Below, piece after piece: positions 25,231-34,954 of a DNA stretch of 64,000 nt (position 1 is the first letter of the stretch; every line of letters begins with the position of its first letter). The notes under the pieces are model-generated. The model had not been told where the DNA came from. It searched no databases and saw only the letters and a list, made by a program, of their open reading frames with translations. Location: assembly GCF_020144665.1 (NCBI RefSeq), contig NZ_JAAHBQ010000010.1, positions 22,134 to 86,133 of the forward strand. The letters run 5' to 3'. A program made the translations under genes and the position numbers. This stretch comes from Oscillatoria salina IIICB1 (lineage in GTDB: Bacteria; Cyanobacteriota; Cyanobacteriia; Cyanobacteriales; SIO1D9).

Positions 25231-28200
25231 CTACCAGCGTATATTGGCAAGCAGTATAGCTTCTGCGGATTGGCGATTGAGTGGGGGGGAGAAAAAGTAT
25301 CCTTGGGCTTTTTGACAGGATAAAGCTTTGAGTTGGGCGAGTTGCTGGGGAGTTTCAACTCCTTCAGCGATCGCTTCCATGCCGAGTTGGCGTGCTAAGG
25401 TGATAATTGTTTCGACGATTTGGCGATTTGAGCCGCGTACGGCAAGATCGGTGCAGCCCTCTCCAATCCGATTGACAAAGGAGCGGTCGATTTTCAGGGC
25501 GTTAACGGGAAAACGATATAAATAACTCAAGGATGAGTAACCCGTACCGAAGTCATCGATCGAGAGTTGTATTTTTCTGGATCTGAGCTGGTGCATTAAA
25601 GCGATCGCTGATTCGACGTTTTCGACAAGCATACTTTCGGTTAGTTCTAAGGTTAGATTGCTGCCGTCTAGTTGTGTAGCCGCGAGAATTTCGTCAATTT
25701 GTGCGATTAAGTCGGTTTCTCGCAGTTGTTGCACGGAAAGATTAATGCTCATTCTCAACGGCTGTTGACGAGGAAATTTTTCTTGCCAAGTTTTCGCCCT
25801 TCGACAAGCTTCGTGTAGCACCCATTTACCGATGGGAACAATCAATCCGGTTTCCTCAGCAATGGGGATAAACTCATCAGGAGAAACTAAACCTCGCTGG
25901 GGATGCTGCCAGCGAATTAGTGCCTCAAAACCTGTCAGCATACCTGTAACTAAGGAGACAATAGGTTGATAATAAACTAAAAACTCCTGATTTTCTAGTG
26001 CTTGACGTAAATCATTTTCTAGTTGTAATTGTTGAAGGGCGCGGAAGTGCATTTCGCGGTCAAAAATTTGAGATCGTGCTTTACCTTTTTCTTTAGCCCG
26101 ATATAAGGCGATATCTGCATCCCGGAGCAATTCTGATGCTTGTTGGTATTCTGAGGAACTGAAGACAATGCCAATACTTGCAGTAGTAAAGACTTCGCGC
26201 TCGTCAAGTAAAAATGGCTCTCGTACTTCTGCTAAAATTCGTTCGGCGATGCGAGTTGCATCGCTAATTCCTCTTAATTCTTCTAAGAGAATAATAAATT
26301 CATCTCCGCCAAGGCGAGCAACTAAATCGGTTGAGCGGACAACTTTGTTAAGAATATTAGCAACTTGGATCAACAAGCAATCGCCGACTAAATGCCCTAA
26401 ACTATCATTGACGACTTTAAAGCGATCTAAATCTAGGAATAGGACGGCAAATAAATAATCTGGATGTCGCTTTTTGCGTTTCAGAGCGAGTTCGAGACGC
26501 TCCATTAATAAGTTTCGATTTGCTAAACCTGTTAAAGCATCGTGCAGTGCATCGTAAATTAATTGTTCTTCTGCTCGTTTGCGATCGCTAATATCTAAAA
26601 ATTGACCGAGCAAGTGTAAAGGTTCGCCCCGAGCATCTCGCACTACGGCAACTTGTAATACTGCATAGACGATCTGATTTTGTTTTGTTAAGTAGCGACT
26701 TTCGATTTGAAAGTGAGATATTTCTCCTTTAAATAACTTTTCATGTAAAGCTAGAGAAACTGCTAAATCTTCTGGATAAGTTACATCTAACCAGGTTCGA
26801 TTGCGTAATTCGTGACTGCGATAACTAAGAGTTTTACATAATGCTTGATTTACTTGGATGAACTCACCTGTTAGGGTTTCGATCGCCATTCCAATTGGTG
26901 CTAGTTCAAAAGCGAGACGAAATTGTTCTTCGCTTTTGAGTAAAGCTGATTCTGCTTGTTTGCGTTCGGTGATATCACGAGAAATTGTCAAACAAGTTAG
27001 TTTCCCTTTGAAAAAAAACACTTGGGTGCTATTTTCTACGGGGATTCGGCGTCCGTCTTTAGCTAATAATACTCGCTCGAAAACGTGAAATTTTTTGATT
27101 TTTAGCTCTTCGACGAGCGCCTTTGTCTCGCTTTCTTGTTCGGGAATGTCTACTTCTGCTGGGGATAATTCCAATAATTCTTCTCTGGTATAGCCGAGTT
27201 TTTGGCAAGCGCGATCGTTGACTTCGATAAACTTTCCCGGCATTCCTTTTGAGTTAAAGTGATGGACGAAGATTATATCGTTGGTACTGTTGAATAATCG
27301 GCGATAACGTTCTTCGGTTTCTAAGAGTGCTGCTTCAGCTTGCTTGCGTTCGGTAATATCGAGGACTGTACCAAATAAGGCGATCGCCTGTCCCTGTTCG
27401 TTACAAATTGGTCTTCCTTTGGTAAAAACCAGTCTTACTTCTCGATTTGGTCGTCGAATGCGAAACTCAAATTCATAAGTTTTCCCGAAGGCGATCGCTT
27501 CTTGAATCGCTTGTTTATACAAGGGGCGATCGTTGGGATGAATTTGCCGCTTGAACTGCTGGATAGACATTGGCTGTAAGGTCTCTGAATCAGCCGGTAA
27601 GCTTGATGTTTCGGATTTGGCTGGTTCAAGCCCAAAAATGCGAAAAGTCTCTTGAGACCACCAAATTTTCCGATTGAGGAGATCGTATTCCCAACTACCA
27701 ACATGAGCTACTTGTTGGGCGGCGACGAGATGGGCTTTTTCTCGCGCTAAGTTTTTTTCGGCTTCTTTGCGATCGCTAATCTCGATACAAGCACCAATAT
27801 AGCCGACGAAGGTTCCATCGGCTAAAAACCTGGGTACGCCAGTATCTAAAATCCACACATATTTTTGGTCTGCTCGTTTGAGGCGATACTCCATTTTAAA
27901 GGTTTCCCGCGCTTCAAAGGCAGCGCGAAACTGAGTTGAACACTTTTGTGCTTCGTCTGGATGAATTCCTTCTACCCAACCGTCATCTAACTCTTGAGTG
28001 AGGCTACGTCCGGTAAAATCTAACCAACCCTGATTTAAAAAATTACAGTTTCCCTCTGTATCAGTCATCCATAACAGCACCGGTGCAGCATTTGCCATCA
28101 AACGAAAGCGTTCTTCGCTTGCTTGCAATTCTACATAAGCTTCTCGAAGTTCTGCTGTGCGCTGTTCTACCCTTTGTTCGAGTTCGCTGTTTAAGCGAAT

Positions 28201-28611
28201 AATTTCGGCTTTTGCTCTTATAATAGTTAGCTGATGTTCGATTCGCGCAATAACTTCTTCGACTTGAAACGGTTTCGTAATATAGTCTACTCCTCCAACT
28301 GCAAAAGCTTCAACTTTATCGAAAGTTTCTTCTAAGGCGCTAATAAAAATTACGGGAATTTCGCTGGTTTCTTGGTTAGCTTTGAGACGGCGACAAACCT
28401 CAAAACCATCCATTTCGGGCATTTTAAGATCGAGTAAAATTAACTCAGGTGGATCGGCAACTGCTCCCAACAATGCTAGTTCACCATTGATGGCACACTG
28501 AACTTCATAACCTCGCTCTTGCAAAGCATTAGCCAGCAAGCGTAAGTTATCTGGTAGATCGTCAACAATCAGTATTTTACCGTTGAAGGTATCGGTGCGA
28601 TCGCTACTCAT
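25231..28611 (-). CDS. REC-4xPAS-GGDEF-EAL signalling protein
   Basis: The 1126-residue protein starts with a receiver domain (D61 in LLDLKMPE) followed by a coiled coil. Four PAS domains (about 165-280, 290-415, 430-550 and 560-680) follow, each linked by the ITERKQAE-type signature. A GGDEF domain (RLGGDEFIILL) and an EAL domain (GFEALIRWQHP, DDFGTGYSSLSYL) end it. Both c-di-GMP signatures are intact. There is no membrane helix, so it is cytoplasmic. Its ATG overlaps the stop of the upstream Cache kinase (ATGA), which indicates tight coupling and makes that kinase the likely phosphodonor. Confidence 0.95.
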   Translation of the reverse strand: MSSDRTDTFNGKILIVDDLPDNLRLLANALQERGYEVQCAINGELALLGAVADPPELILLDLKMPEMDGFEVCRRLKANQETSEIPVIFISALEETFDKVEAFAVGGVDYITKPFQVEEVIARIEHQLTIIRAKAEIIRLNSELEQRVEQRTAELREAYVELQASEERFRLMANAAPVLLWMTDTEGNCNFLNQGWLDFTGRSLTQELDDGWVEGIHPDEAQKCSTQFRAAFEARETFKMEYRLKRADQKYVWILDTGVPRFLADGTFVGYIGACIEISDRKEAEKNLAREKAHLVAAQQVAHVGSWEYDLLNRKIWWSQETFRIFGLEPAKSETSSLPADSETLQPMSIQQFKRQIHPNDRPLYKQAIQEAIAFGKTYEFEFRIRRPNREVRLVFTKGRPICNEQGQAIALFGTVLDITERKQAEAALLETEERYRRLFNSTNDIIFVHHFNSKGMPGKFIEVNDRACQKLGYTREELLELSPAEVDIPEQESETKALVEELKIKKFHVFERVLLAKDGRRIPVENSTQVFFFKGKLTCLTISRDITERKQAESALLKSEEQFRLAFELAPIGMAIETLTGEFIQVNQALCKTLSYRSHELRNRTWLDVTYPEDLAVSLALHEKLFKGEISHFQIESRYLTKQNQIVYAVLQVAVVRDARGEPLHLLGQFLDISDRKRAEEQLIYDALHDALTGLANRNLLMERLELALKRKKRHPDYLFAVLFLDLDRFKVVNDSLGHLVGDCLLIQVANILNKVVRSTDLVARLGGDEFIILLEELRGISDATRIAERILAEVREPFLLDEREVFTTASIGIVFSSSEYQQASELLRDADIALYRAKEKGKARSQIFDREMHFRALQQLQLENDLRQALENQEFLVYYQPIVSLVTGMLTGFEALIRWQHPQRGLVSPDEFIPIAEETGLIVPIGKWVLHEACRRAKTWQEKFPRQQPLRMSINLSVQQLRETDLIAQIDEILAATQLDGSNLTLELTESMLVENVESAIALMHQLRSRKIQLSIDDFGTGYSSLSYLYRFPVNALKIDRSFVNRIGEGCTDLAVRGSNRQIVETIITLARQLGMEAIAEGVETPQQLAQLKALSCQKAQGYFFSPPLNRQSAEAILLANIRW

Positions 28612-31436
28612 ACGCTAAGAGCTTTTTTGGTTAAATCAATTATTATGTCATAGCGAAAATTATTTGCTAACTTGGTTAAAGCTTGGGCAAGCTCGAGATC
28701 GTCGTCGGGAATTTCCGCGATCGCGGCTAAGATTGACTTGGAATTGAGTTTAGTTGCAGCTTGGTTTAGTTGCTCTATCCACTCTCTCGGCATTACCAAT
28801 AAGCTTTCGCTGGTTAACTCGGCTTTTGGCGATTGCTGGGATAAATCAGTCAACGCTTCTTCTTCATACATATACCTCAATCCCAGATGTTCTGCCATTT
28901 TTGCCCACAAAACTTCTTGTCGAAATGGCTTACGGACAAAATCATCGCAACCAACTGATAATACCAGCGATCGCTCTTCTGCAAAAGCACTGGCTGTTAA
29001 AGCAACGATCGCTGTAGCTTGACCTCTAAGATGTGATTTAATTTGTTTGGTTGCTTCATAGCCGTCCATCACTGGCATTCGCATATCCATCCAAATTAGG
29101 TGTGGTTGCCAACTTGACCAAATGGCGATCGCTTCTACACCATTACTAGCTTCTTTTACCTCAAATCCTAGTGGTTCTAAAATTTTAACAAGTAGTTGTC
29201 GATTCTCGAAAGCATCGTCAACTACTAAAATTCGATAAATTGGTTGATTAGGCATAAGTCCAATTACTCGCTTTCTTGTAAATTTAGTCGGAATTTCTCC
29301 TGCTTCGGCTACTTTTACTGAAATGTTAAACTGGAAAGTTGTCCCCTCACCTACAACTGAATTAAACGTAATTTCTCCGCCCATTAACTGTACGAATTTG
29401 CGACTAATTGGCAAACCTAAACCCGTTCCTTGGGCAGCTTTTTTACCAATTTCTGTCTGCATGAAAGCGGCAAAAACTTTCTCTTTTTCTTCTGGATTAA
29501 TTCCTACTCCTGTATCTTCAATTTCAAAAATTAGTTCGCTGGTTAATAATTTCTGGTTGGTAATTGCTGGTCGCTCTTTATTTCCCCACTTTTCCTTTTT
29601 TCCCACTTTTACGCGCAAACACACACCTCCTTCTTCTGTAAATTTAATGGCATTTGACAGTAAATTAATTAATACTTGACGTATTTTTTGCTCGTCAGTT
29701 TTTACGTACTGAGGAAGCTCGCGATCCCTCTCGAAAATTAGTTGTAAACCCTTGGCTTTAGCTCGCAAGCTAAACATTTCTCTCAAACTATCTAACAAGT
29801 TATAAAGGTCAAAAATCTTTGCAGATAAAATATTTTTGCCTGCTTCAATTTTTGACATTTCTAGCACGTCATTAATTAAGGCTAGTAAATGTTCTCCACT
29901 TCGACTAATTATCCCCAAATATTCTTGCTGTTGTTCCCAAGTTAGCGAACTATTATTTAGTAATTCCGTAAAACCTAGAATAGCATTCAAAGGAGTTCTT
30001 AACTCGTGACTCATATTGGATAAAAACTCGCTTTTAGCACGATTAGCAGCATCAGCAGTTTCTTTCGCTTTTTTTAGTTCTGCTGTACGTGCTTCGACTC
30101 GATTTTCTAATTCTTCATTTGTTTTCTCTAAAGCTAAATTTGCTTGTTGTAAAGCAGTAAAAGATTCTTGCAGTTGTTTTGCCATTTGATTAAAAGAATT
30201 AGCTAAAATTGCTATTTCTTTAACTGAATTTTCTGGGACTTTTTGTGCTAAATTACCCTTAGCAATTGCTGCCGAGGCAATACTCATTTTTAGGATAGGT
30301 GAAGCAAGCCAACGAGAGGTAATTAGCCCTAGTTCAGTAGCTAAAAATAAGGCTGCTAAACATAATAAAATTGTCGTGCGTGTATTAGCCTGAATTTGTT
30401 CCATAAAATCAGCTTCTGGTACGACTACGACAATTAACCAATCTATGCCCCGAGGGTCGATAATCGGTGTGACTTGAACAAATTGGCGCTGTCCTTTTAG
30501 TCGATAATCTAGTTGTTTGCTACTGTCAATTTCTTGAAGATTGCCAAATTTTTTTAGCAAAAATTCTGTGGTCAAACGAATCGAAGCTTCTTGACTTTCT
30601 GTGGCTTTCAGTCTTTGTTGTTTTTCGCTGTCTTCAGTGACTAAATAAGGTAATTCTGTTGTCGAACTAGCAACAATTTTCCCGCTACGTTCGAGAATAA
30701 ATGTTTTTCCCGTACGACCAATTTCTAAACTTTGTAAAAAATCGGTAAATTGGGTTAAAACTAAATCAGTTCCTAAGATACCTTCAAGTTGACCATTTCG
30801 ATCGTAAAAAGGTTGATTGGCTGAGATAGCTAATTCAAGTTCGGGAACTAATAAATAAATGTCTGTCCATCTTGGTTTCTTGGCTTTTTTTGCCTCTTGA
30901 TACCAAGGGCGAATTCGCGGGTCATAATTAGGAGTAACGCTTAATTTGTTGTGACGCAAACCTTGACTATCAGTTGTATATTTAATTAAATCTCCCGCAA
31001 CCATTCCTGGTGTTGTATAAATTACTAGTTGGTTGTTTTCTTCTCGTGCAACTGTGGTAAATCCTCCTTCTTCGTTACTCCAATAAATATAACTTACTGT
31101 CTCAAATAATTGGATTTGCTGCCAAAAATGATTTTCTAAATTGGCAATATTTTGCTTGTTTAGTAAATTAGAATGTAGTAAATTAGCATTAATTTGATTG
31201 ATTAAATGGGGAGTTTCCAAGTAATTTTGTAATTTCTCTTTAATCCGAGTAGTAATCTCACTGCGTAGTTGAGTAGCGACTTGATTAACTGCTTCTTGTC
31301 CGTTGTGTAAAGATAGCCATCCAGTTAAACTCACCGCAGCAAAAATTTGCAAGACAAATGGAATTGCTAAGATTAAACGCAATGGTATTTTACGAACAGT
31401 TTTTTGCACTGGAAATAAAATTTTTTTTGAGTTCAT
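28608..31436 (-). CDS. Cache-HAMP hybrid histidine kinase with receiver
   Basis: The 942-residue protein has an N-terminal helix (about 20-45) and a periplasmic double-Cache domain (about 50-345, with YDPRIRPWYQEA and LEGILGTDL). A second helix (about 352-374), a HAMP domain and a coiled coil lead to HisKA with His near 476 in NMSHELRTPLNA. The HATPase domain has DTGVGI and GTGLGLPIS. The receiver has Asp near 783 (IWMDMRMPVMDG), and a helical tail follows. Cache domains bind small molecules outside the cell. It is co-transcribed with, and overlaps by 4 bases, the REC-4xPAS-GGDEF-EAL gene, so a sensed ligand probably controls c-di-GMP. Confidence 0.95.
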   Translation of the reverse strand: MNSKKILFPVQKTVRKIPLRLILAIPFVLQIFAAVSLTGWLSLHNGQEAVNQVATQLRSEITTRIKEKLQNYLETPHLINQINANLLHSNLLNKQNIANLENHFWQQIQLFETVSYIYWSNEEGGFTTVAREENNQLVIYTTPGMVAGDLIKYTTDSQGLRHNKLSVTPNYDPRIRPWYQEAKKAKKPRWTDIYLLVPELELAISANQPFYDRNGQLEGILGTDLVLTQFTDFLQSLEIGRTGKTFILERSGKIVASSTTELPYLVTEDSEKQQRLKATESQEASIRLTTEFLLKKFGNLQEIDSSKQLDYRLKGQRQFVQVTPIIDPRGIDWLIVVVVPEADFMEQIQANTRTTILLCLAALFLATELGLITSRWLASPILKMSIASAAIAKGNLAQKVPENSVKEIAILANSFNQMAKQLQESFTALQQANLALEKTNEELENRVEARTAELKKAKETADAANRAKSEFLSNMSHELRTPLNAILGFTELLNNSSLTWEQQQEYLGIISRSGEHLLALINDVLEMSKIEAGKNILSAKIFDLYNLLDSLREMFSLRAKAKGLQLIFERDRELPQYVKTDEQKIRQVLINLLSNAIKFTEEGGVCLRVKVGKKEKWGNKERPAITNQKLLTSELIFEIEDTGVGINPEEKEKVFAAFMQTEIGKKAAQGTGLGLPISRKFVQLMGGEITFNSVVGEGTTFQFNISVKVAEAGEIPTKFTRKRVIGLMPNQPIYRILVVDDAFENRQLLVKILEPLGFEVKEASNGVEAIAIWSSWQPHLIWMDMRMPVMDGYEATKQIKSHLRGQATAIVALTASAFAEERSLVLSVGCDDFVRKPFRQEVLWAKMAEHLGLRYMYEEEALTDLSQQSPKAELTSESLLVMPREWIEQLNQAATKLNSKSILAAIAEIPDDDLELAQALTKLANNFRYDIIIDLTKKALSV

Positions 31437-31796
31437 CGAGGCGCTCTTTACTAGCTCAGAGTTGAGATTTCAAGTAAAATTAATAATTATTTACCGAGCA
31501 ATTTTAGACAAATGTAACCAAGAAAAATATTTTTACCGCTAATTGTCAATCTATCAATTGGCTATTCCTATTGTAAAACTTAAATTTCAAAATAAATTGA
31601 ATTGTTGGAATAACTTAAAATATTGTAAAATTAACAATTGGTGATGAGAGACTGAGACTGATAATAAATTTGGGATGATTTTCTTTTCCCTTAATAGAAA
31701 AGAAAATCATCCCGATTGAGAGATAATTGTTTCCAGAAGACGAGCTGAGAGGTTCAGATTTGATCTCAAAGGTAAGACAAGCTAAATTTAGTTATT
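31437..31796. other. Spacer with a strong inverted repeat
   Basis: This AT-rich spacer lies between the Cache kinase start and the end of the DUF3288 gene. The only structure seen is the 17-bp perfect inverted repeat described separately. The part nearest the kinase should contain its promoter, but no convincing box pair stands out. Confidence 0.5.
31672..31713 (-). terminator. 17-bp perfect inverted repeat, probable terminator
   Basis: The left arm GGGATGATTTTCTTTTC and its exact complement are separated by 8 bases. It lies about 85 bases beyond the DUF3288 stop on the minus strand. No long T-tract follows, so termination is likely but not certain. Confidence 0.55.
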
Positions 31797-32087
31797 TTAA
31801 CTCCAATCTTGTTGTTCCTTTTCATTGGTACGAGGTTTGTAAACTGCTTGTTGGGAATGTAACTTGCGAGTAATTTCATACAATTCATCTTCTGTCAAGC
31901 CCCAATTATTAAGAATTTTAGCTAAATCGGCTTGAATTTCTCTTGCTCCGGGAAAATGCTGATAGCGAATTTGCAAGCGGGCGACTTCTGCAAGGTTGTA
32001 ATCGCTGCGTCCTTCCTGTAAAATGCGGTTAACCTCTTCGCGATCGCTTTTTTCTCGTGGATGTTTTTGGTCTGGTTGGGGAGACAT
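31797..32087 (-). CDS. DUF3288 family protein
   Basis: The 96-residue protein has the DUF3288 pattern HPxxKSDREEVN, DYNLAEVARLQIRYQHFPGAREIQADL, and WGLTEDELYEITR. It is a conserved cyanobacterial family of unknown function, apparently soluble and helical. ATG 32087 was chosen over an upstream TTG; it starts 2 bases after the TGA of the WD40 gene, so translation is probably coupled. It is co-transcribed with that gene. Confidence 0.85.
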   Translation of the reverse strand: MSPQPDQKHPREKSDREEVNRILQEGRSDYNLAEVARLQIRYQHFPGAREIQADLAKILNNWGLTEDELYEITRKLHSQQAVYKPRTNEKEQQDWS

Positions 32088-32089
32088 AA

Positions 32090-33160
32090 TCAATTATCGT
32101 CAGAAACAAGTTTAACGCGAGCATCTTGCCAGAGAATAATTTTACCTTGAAAATCACCGCTAGCCAGAAAGCGTCCATTAGGACTAAAAGTAACCGACTG
32201 TACCCAATCAGAATGTCCTTGAGGTTGAGTGAGTAACCTACCCGTAGCTAAATTCCACAAACGCACCCCATCGCGACTACCAGAAGCAAGGGTTTGTCCG
32301 TCAGGATGGATAGCAATCGAGCGTATTTCCCCAGTATGTCCAATGAGAGTATAAAGTAACTCACCTTGAACAATATCCCAAACTCTAATCGTGCGATCGC
32401 TACTACCGGATATCAGAATATTACCATCTGGGGTGAACGCCAAAGCCGTAACCTTACCCCCATGACCGATATTTTCCGAGATCAAATCTCCGGTTCGCAA
32501 ATTCCACAACTTAAGTTCACCTTCCCGACCGCCACTAGCTAAAATAAAGCCATTAGGATTAATAGCTAACGAGTAAGTCGGACTCTCGAAACGAACTAAA
32601 GTATAAATTGGTCGTTGCGTCTTTAAATTCCACAGTCTAATTCCATCCAAACCACCACTAACCAACACTTCACTATCAGGAGTAATTGCGAGAGAAAGCA
32701 CATTATGAAAGTGGTTAAGAAAAGTATGCGTATATTCTCCAGTGTCCCATTTCCAGAGATTAATTCTCGTATCTTGTCCGCTACTAGCCAAAATTTCCCC
32801 ATCGGGACTTAACGCCATTGCTAAAACTCTGGTATTGTGAATGCGGAAGCGATCGATTTGGGTTCCTGTTCTTACCCACCACAATCGCAATAGTCCCTCA
32901 TTATAACTACCACCACTAACCAACATTTGGCTATCAGGACTAAAAGTTAGCGCATCCACAGTAGTTTCGTGACTTTGGAGAGTACGAAATAATTCTACTT
33001 TTTCCCAAGGTTCCGAAGCTGGTAACTTGTCAATTTCCGGAAGATAATCTGGTAGTGGTAAAGGTTCGCTAAATTCCTCAGCCGTAGATAAACGAGGTAA
33101 ACCAGCAGCAAAAATAGCTATAGCCCATACTAACGCCAATCTTTTCCTACTCAAGAGCAT
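32090..33160 (-). CDS. Secreted WD40-repeat protein
   Basis: The 356-residue protein has a typical signal peptide (RKRLALVWAIAIFAAGLPRLSTA, residues 5-27) followed by a proline-rich linker. About seven WD40 repeats (roughly 60-350) follow, with regular SPDG turns and RLWNL-type ends, enough for a complete propeller. It should act outside the cytoplasmic membrane, in the periplasm or thylakoid lumen, as a protein-binding scaffold; the partner is unknown. It is followed at once by DUF3288 and preceded by the MerR gene (9 bases), so the three may form one transcript. Confidence 0.9.
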   Translation of the reverse strand: MLLSRKRLALVWAIAIFAAGLPRLSTAEEFSEPLPLPDYLPEIDKLPASEPWEKVELFRTLQSHETTVDALTFSPDSQMLVSGGSYNEGLLRLWWVRTGTQIDRFRIHNTRVLAMALSPDGEILASSGQDTRINLWKWDTGEYTHTFLNHFHNVLSLAITPDSEVLVSGGLDGIRLWNLKTQRPIYTLVRFESPTYSLAINPNGFILASGGREGELKLWNLRTGDLISENIGHGGKVTALAFTPDGNILISGSSDRTIRVWDIVQGELLYTLIGHTGEIRSIAIHPDGQTLASGSRDGVRLWNLATGRLLTQPQGHSDWVQSVTFSPNGRFLASGDFQGKIILWQDARVKLVSDDN

Positions 33161-33169
33161 AGATTCTGT

Positions 33170-33592
33170 TTACTGAGATTGAATATTCGGACAAATCGTG
33201 CGGTTAGCTAAGTTTTTTGGGGGCGAATCTTGCCATCCAGAGAGGATACCTTGTAATTCTTGTTGTAAAAGTTCGAGAGCTTCGATTTGTTCTTGAATAA
33301 CCTTTAATTTGGTTAGGAGATGTTCTTTTAAAACGCCACAAGGCAATTGCCCCGCATCGTGAACTTCTAGTATATCCTTAATTTCCTTGAGATCCAATCC
33401 CAGAGATTGCGCCCGTTTAATAAAGGCTAGTCGATTAAAAACTGGTTCCTGAAAAAGACGATAGCCAGAGGGAGAGCGTTGTACTACCGGAGTTAATAAG
33501 CCAAAATCATCGTAGTAACGAATCGTTTTTACTGGTAAACCGCTAGTTTTAGCTACTTCACCAATTTTAAGTAATTGCACTATAGATTGCAT
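33170..33592 (-). CDS. MerR family transcriptional regulator, metal-type
   Basis: The 140-residue protein has the N-terminal MerR winged helix (KIGEVAKTSGLPVKTIRYYDDFGLL, residues 9-33), the second wing with SGYRLF, and a long dimerisation helix (about 87-117). C85 lies at the start of the dimer helix, where ZntR/CueR-type sensors place a metal-binding Cys, and C134 lies in the C-terminal loop. This suggests sensing of a metal or an oxidative signal; the metal cannot be deduced. No metal exporter is adjacent; the nearest downstream gene is the secreted WD40 protein, 9 bases away. Confidence 0.85.
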   Translation of the reverse strand: MQSIVQLLKIGEVAKTSGLPVKTIRYYDDFGLLTPVVQRSPSGYRLFQEPVFNRLAFIKRAQSLGLDLKEIKDILEVHDAGQLPCGVLKEHLLTKLKVIQEQIEALELLQQELQGILSGWQDSPPKNLANRTICPNIQSQ

Positions 33593-33684
33593 ATCTTACT
33601 GTTATTTAGCTGTGACATCGTCAGGAATACGCAGCAAATCAAATCATAAACTCTCTTTCCAGTGTCTCTCCCTCTTTTTTTAAC

Positions 33685-33978
33685 TTAATGACGGCGTTTT
33701 TTTTGCGTTGTGAGTAGAGGTAAAGGAGCATTTGACGAACTTGGAGGAAGAAAAGCTCTTACGCCTTCATCGGGGGTATTATCATGGTGACGTTGAGTTT
33801 GCCACCAACGCACCGCGATCGCTGCTAACATTACCGTTATACCAAAACTTGCTAACGTCCAGCGTTCGCCTACGCCGCCTATTACCGCATCAACTACACC
33901 GATAATCAATATAAAGCTTGAAATCGGCTCTTTACGGTAGGCTAACTTCACAAACCGAGGCAACAATGCGTTCATCAC
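33685..33978 (-). CDS. Small two-helix membrane protein
   Basis: The 97-residue protein has two hydrophobic segments (about 19-35 and 42-57) followed by a polar tail with RWWQTQRHHDN, a proline/serine stretch and a basic end. I do not recognise a named domain. The start has two consecutive ATGs, and either could be used. The gene lies alone between the MerR gene and the high-light-inducible gene, all on the minus strand. Confidence 0.65.
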   Translation of the reverse strand: MMNALLPRFVKLAYRKEPISSFILIIGVVDAVIGGVGERWTLASFGITVMLAAIAVRWWQTQRHHDNTPDEGVRAFLPPSSSNAPLPLLTTQKKRRH

Positions 33979-34129
33979 GTTGGTTTATATCCAGATTCTG
34001 CTTGATTCTAATTTCAGATTATCTTATCTACCCACCAAATGGCTTATACCGTAGTAGAGAAAATTACTTAGTTTACTAGCGATTTGCTGACATTTGATTT
34101 GAGATGAGGAAATAAAAATTCTAGAGTGA

Positions 34130-34149
34130 CCCCGAAATTAAGATCGGGG
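34130..34149 (-). terminator. Possible terminator after the high-light-inducible gene
   Basis: A 6-bp GC-rich stem CCCCGA/TCGGGG with an 8-base loop lies 57 bases beyond the stop. The T-rich run on the minus strand begins about 12 bases after the stem, which is further than ideal. Confidence 0.4.
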
Positions 34150-34205
34150 AAAGATACAAAATTGATTTACGAGTTAGAATTGGCGATAGTGGCGATCGCT
34201 ACTGG

Positions 34206-34409
34206 CTACTGCAACCCTAACCAAGATAATAATCCTTGACCAGTAAAATATTCAATCGCCAAGGTTAGCACAAAGCCAATCATCGCTGCTCTACCATTCA
34301 ATCGTTCTGCATATTCGTTAAACCCAAATTTTGGTTCTTCTAAGCTGGGTGTAACTGTGGGTTGGGTTTTTGCTTCTGTAGTCGTCACGGCGTTTTCCTG
34401 CTCGCTCAT
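34206..34409 (-). CDS. High-light-inducible protein (HLIP/SCP)
   Basis: The 67-residue protein has a polar N-terminal tail and one membrane helix with the chlorophyll-binding signature E35-RL-NGR (38-40) and AMIGF (42-46). It belongs to the one-helix chlorophyll a/b-binding-like family, which binds chlorophyll and carotenoid in thylakoids and protects photosystem and chlorophyll-biosynthesis complexes under excess light. The helix ends near GLLSWLGLQ. Transcription of the family is normally light-stress induced. The gene stands alone. Confidence 0.93.
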   Translation of the reverse strand: MSEQENAVTTTEAKTQPTVTPSLEEPKFGFNEYAERLNGRAAMIGFVLTLAIEYFTGQGLLSWLGLQ

Positions 34410-34954
34410 AGTTACAAATCTTTACTTGTTTCTCCTATTCTACCGAAATTGGGGAGGTGGTGATTGGGGAGGTGGTGACTGGGGAGGTGGTGACTGGGGA
34501 GGTGGTGACTGGGGATTAATTTTCACGTAGGGTGCATTTAGCAGTTTTCAGCGACCAGTTATTAGTTTACCTTCCAATTCGCTCAATTCTTCTCCCTCTC
34601 ACCAGTGTATGCTTTTCAAGCACTGACGCGAATCGGAGCAAAAATTAAGGGCGAAATTTCCTAAGTTTTACCTGCTCTATTTTCCCCCATTTCCTTAGCT
34701 TTCCCGGCTGAAAATCAATCACATGAAGCGAAAAAATATTCCCTTGTCAGCTTCTTTGTCATCATCCTCTCCCAGTCACCACTCACTAGTCCCCAATCCC
34801 CAGTCACCACTCACCAGTCCCCAATCACCAATCCTCAATCCCCAATCCCCACCTCCCCAGTCCCCAATCACCAAAATCCCCAATTTTGCTTGAAAATACA
34901 AAACTAACCAGCAGCAAGTCCTACAGTAGTAAAGGTAATGAATAGAGAGCGATT
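34410..34954. repeat. Repeat-rich spacer upstream of alanine dehydrogenase
   Basis: At 34451-34510 are four direct copies of the 15-mer GGGGAGGTGGTGACT (the first ending ATT). At about 34766-34885 is a run of CCCCAAT/CCCCAGTCACCACTCA heptamer-type units, the complementary form of the first array. Between them the spacer carries no open frame. The last 60 bases before ald are AT-rich and probably contain its promoter. Confidence 0.75.

Noticed and set aside
34451..34510. A CRISPR array suggested by four regular 15-bp repeats
   Set aside because: The units are directly adjacent with no spacers, so it is a simple tandem repeat. No cas gene is present in the window.
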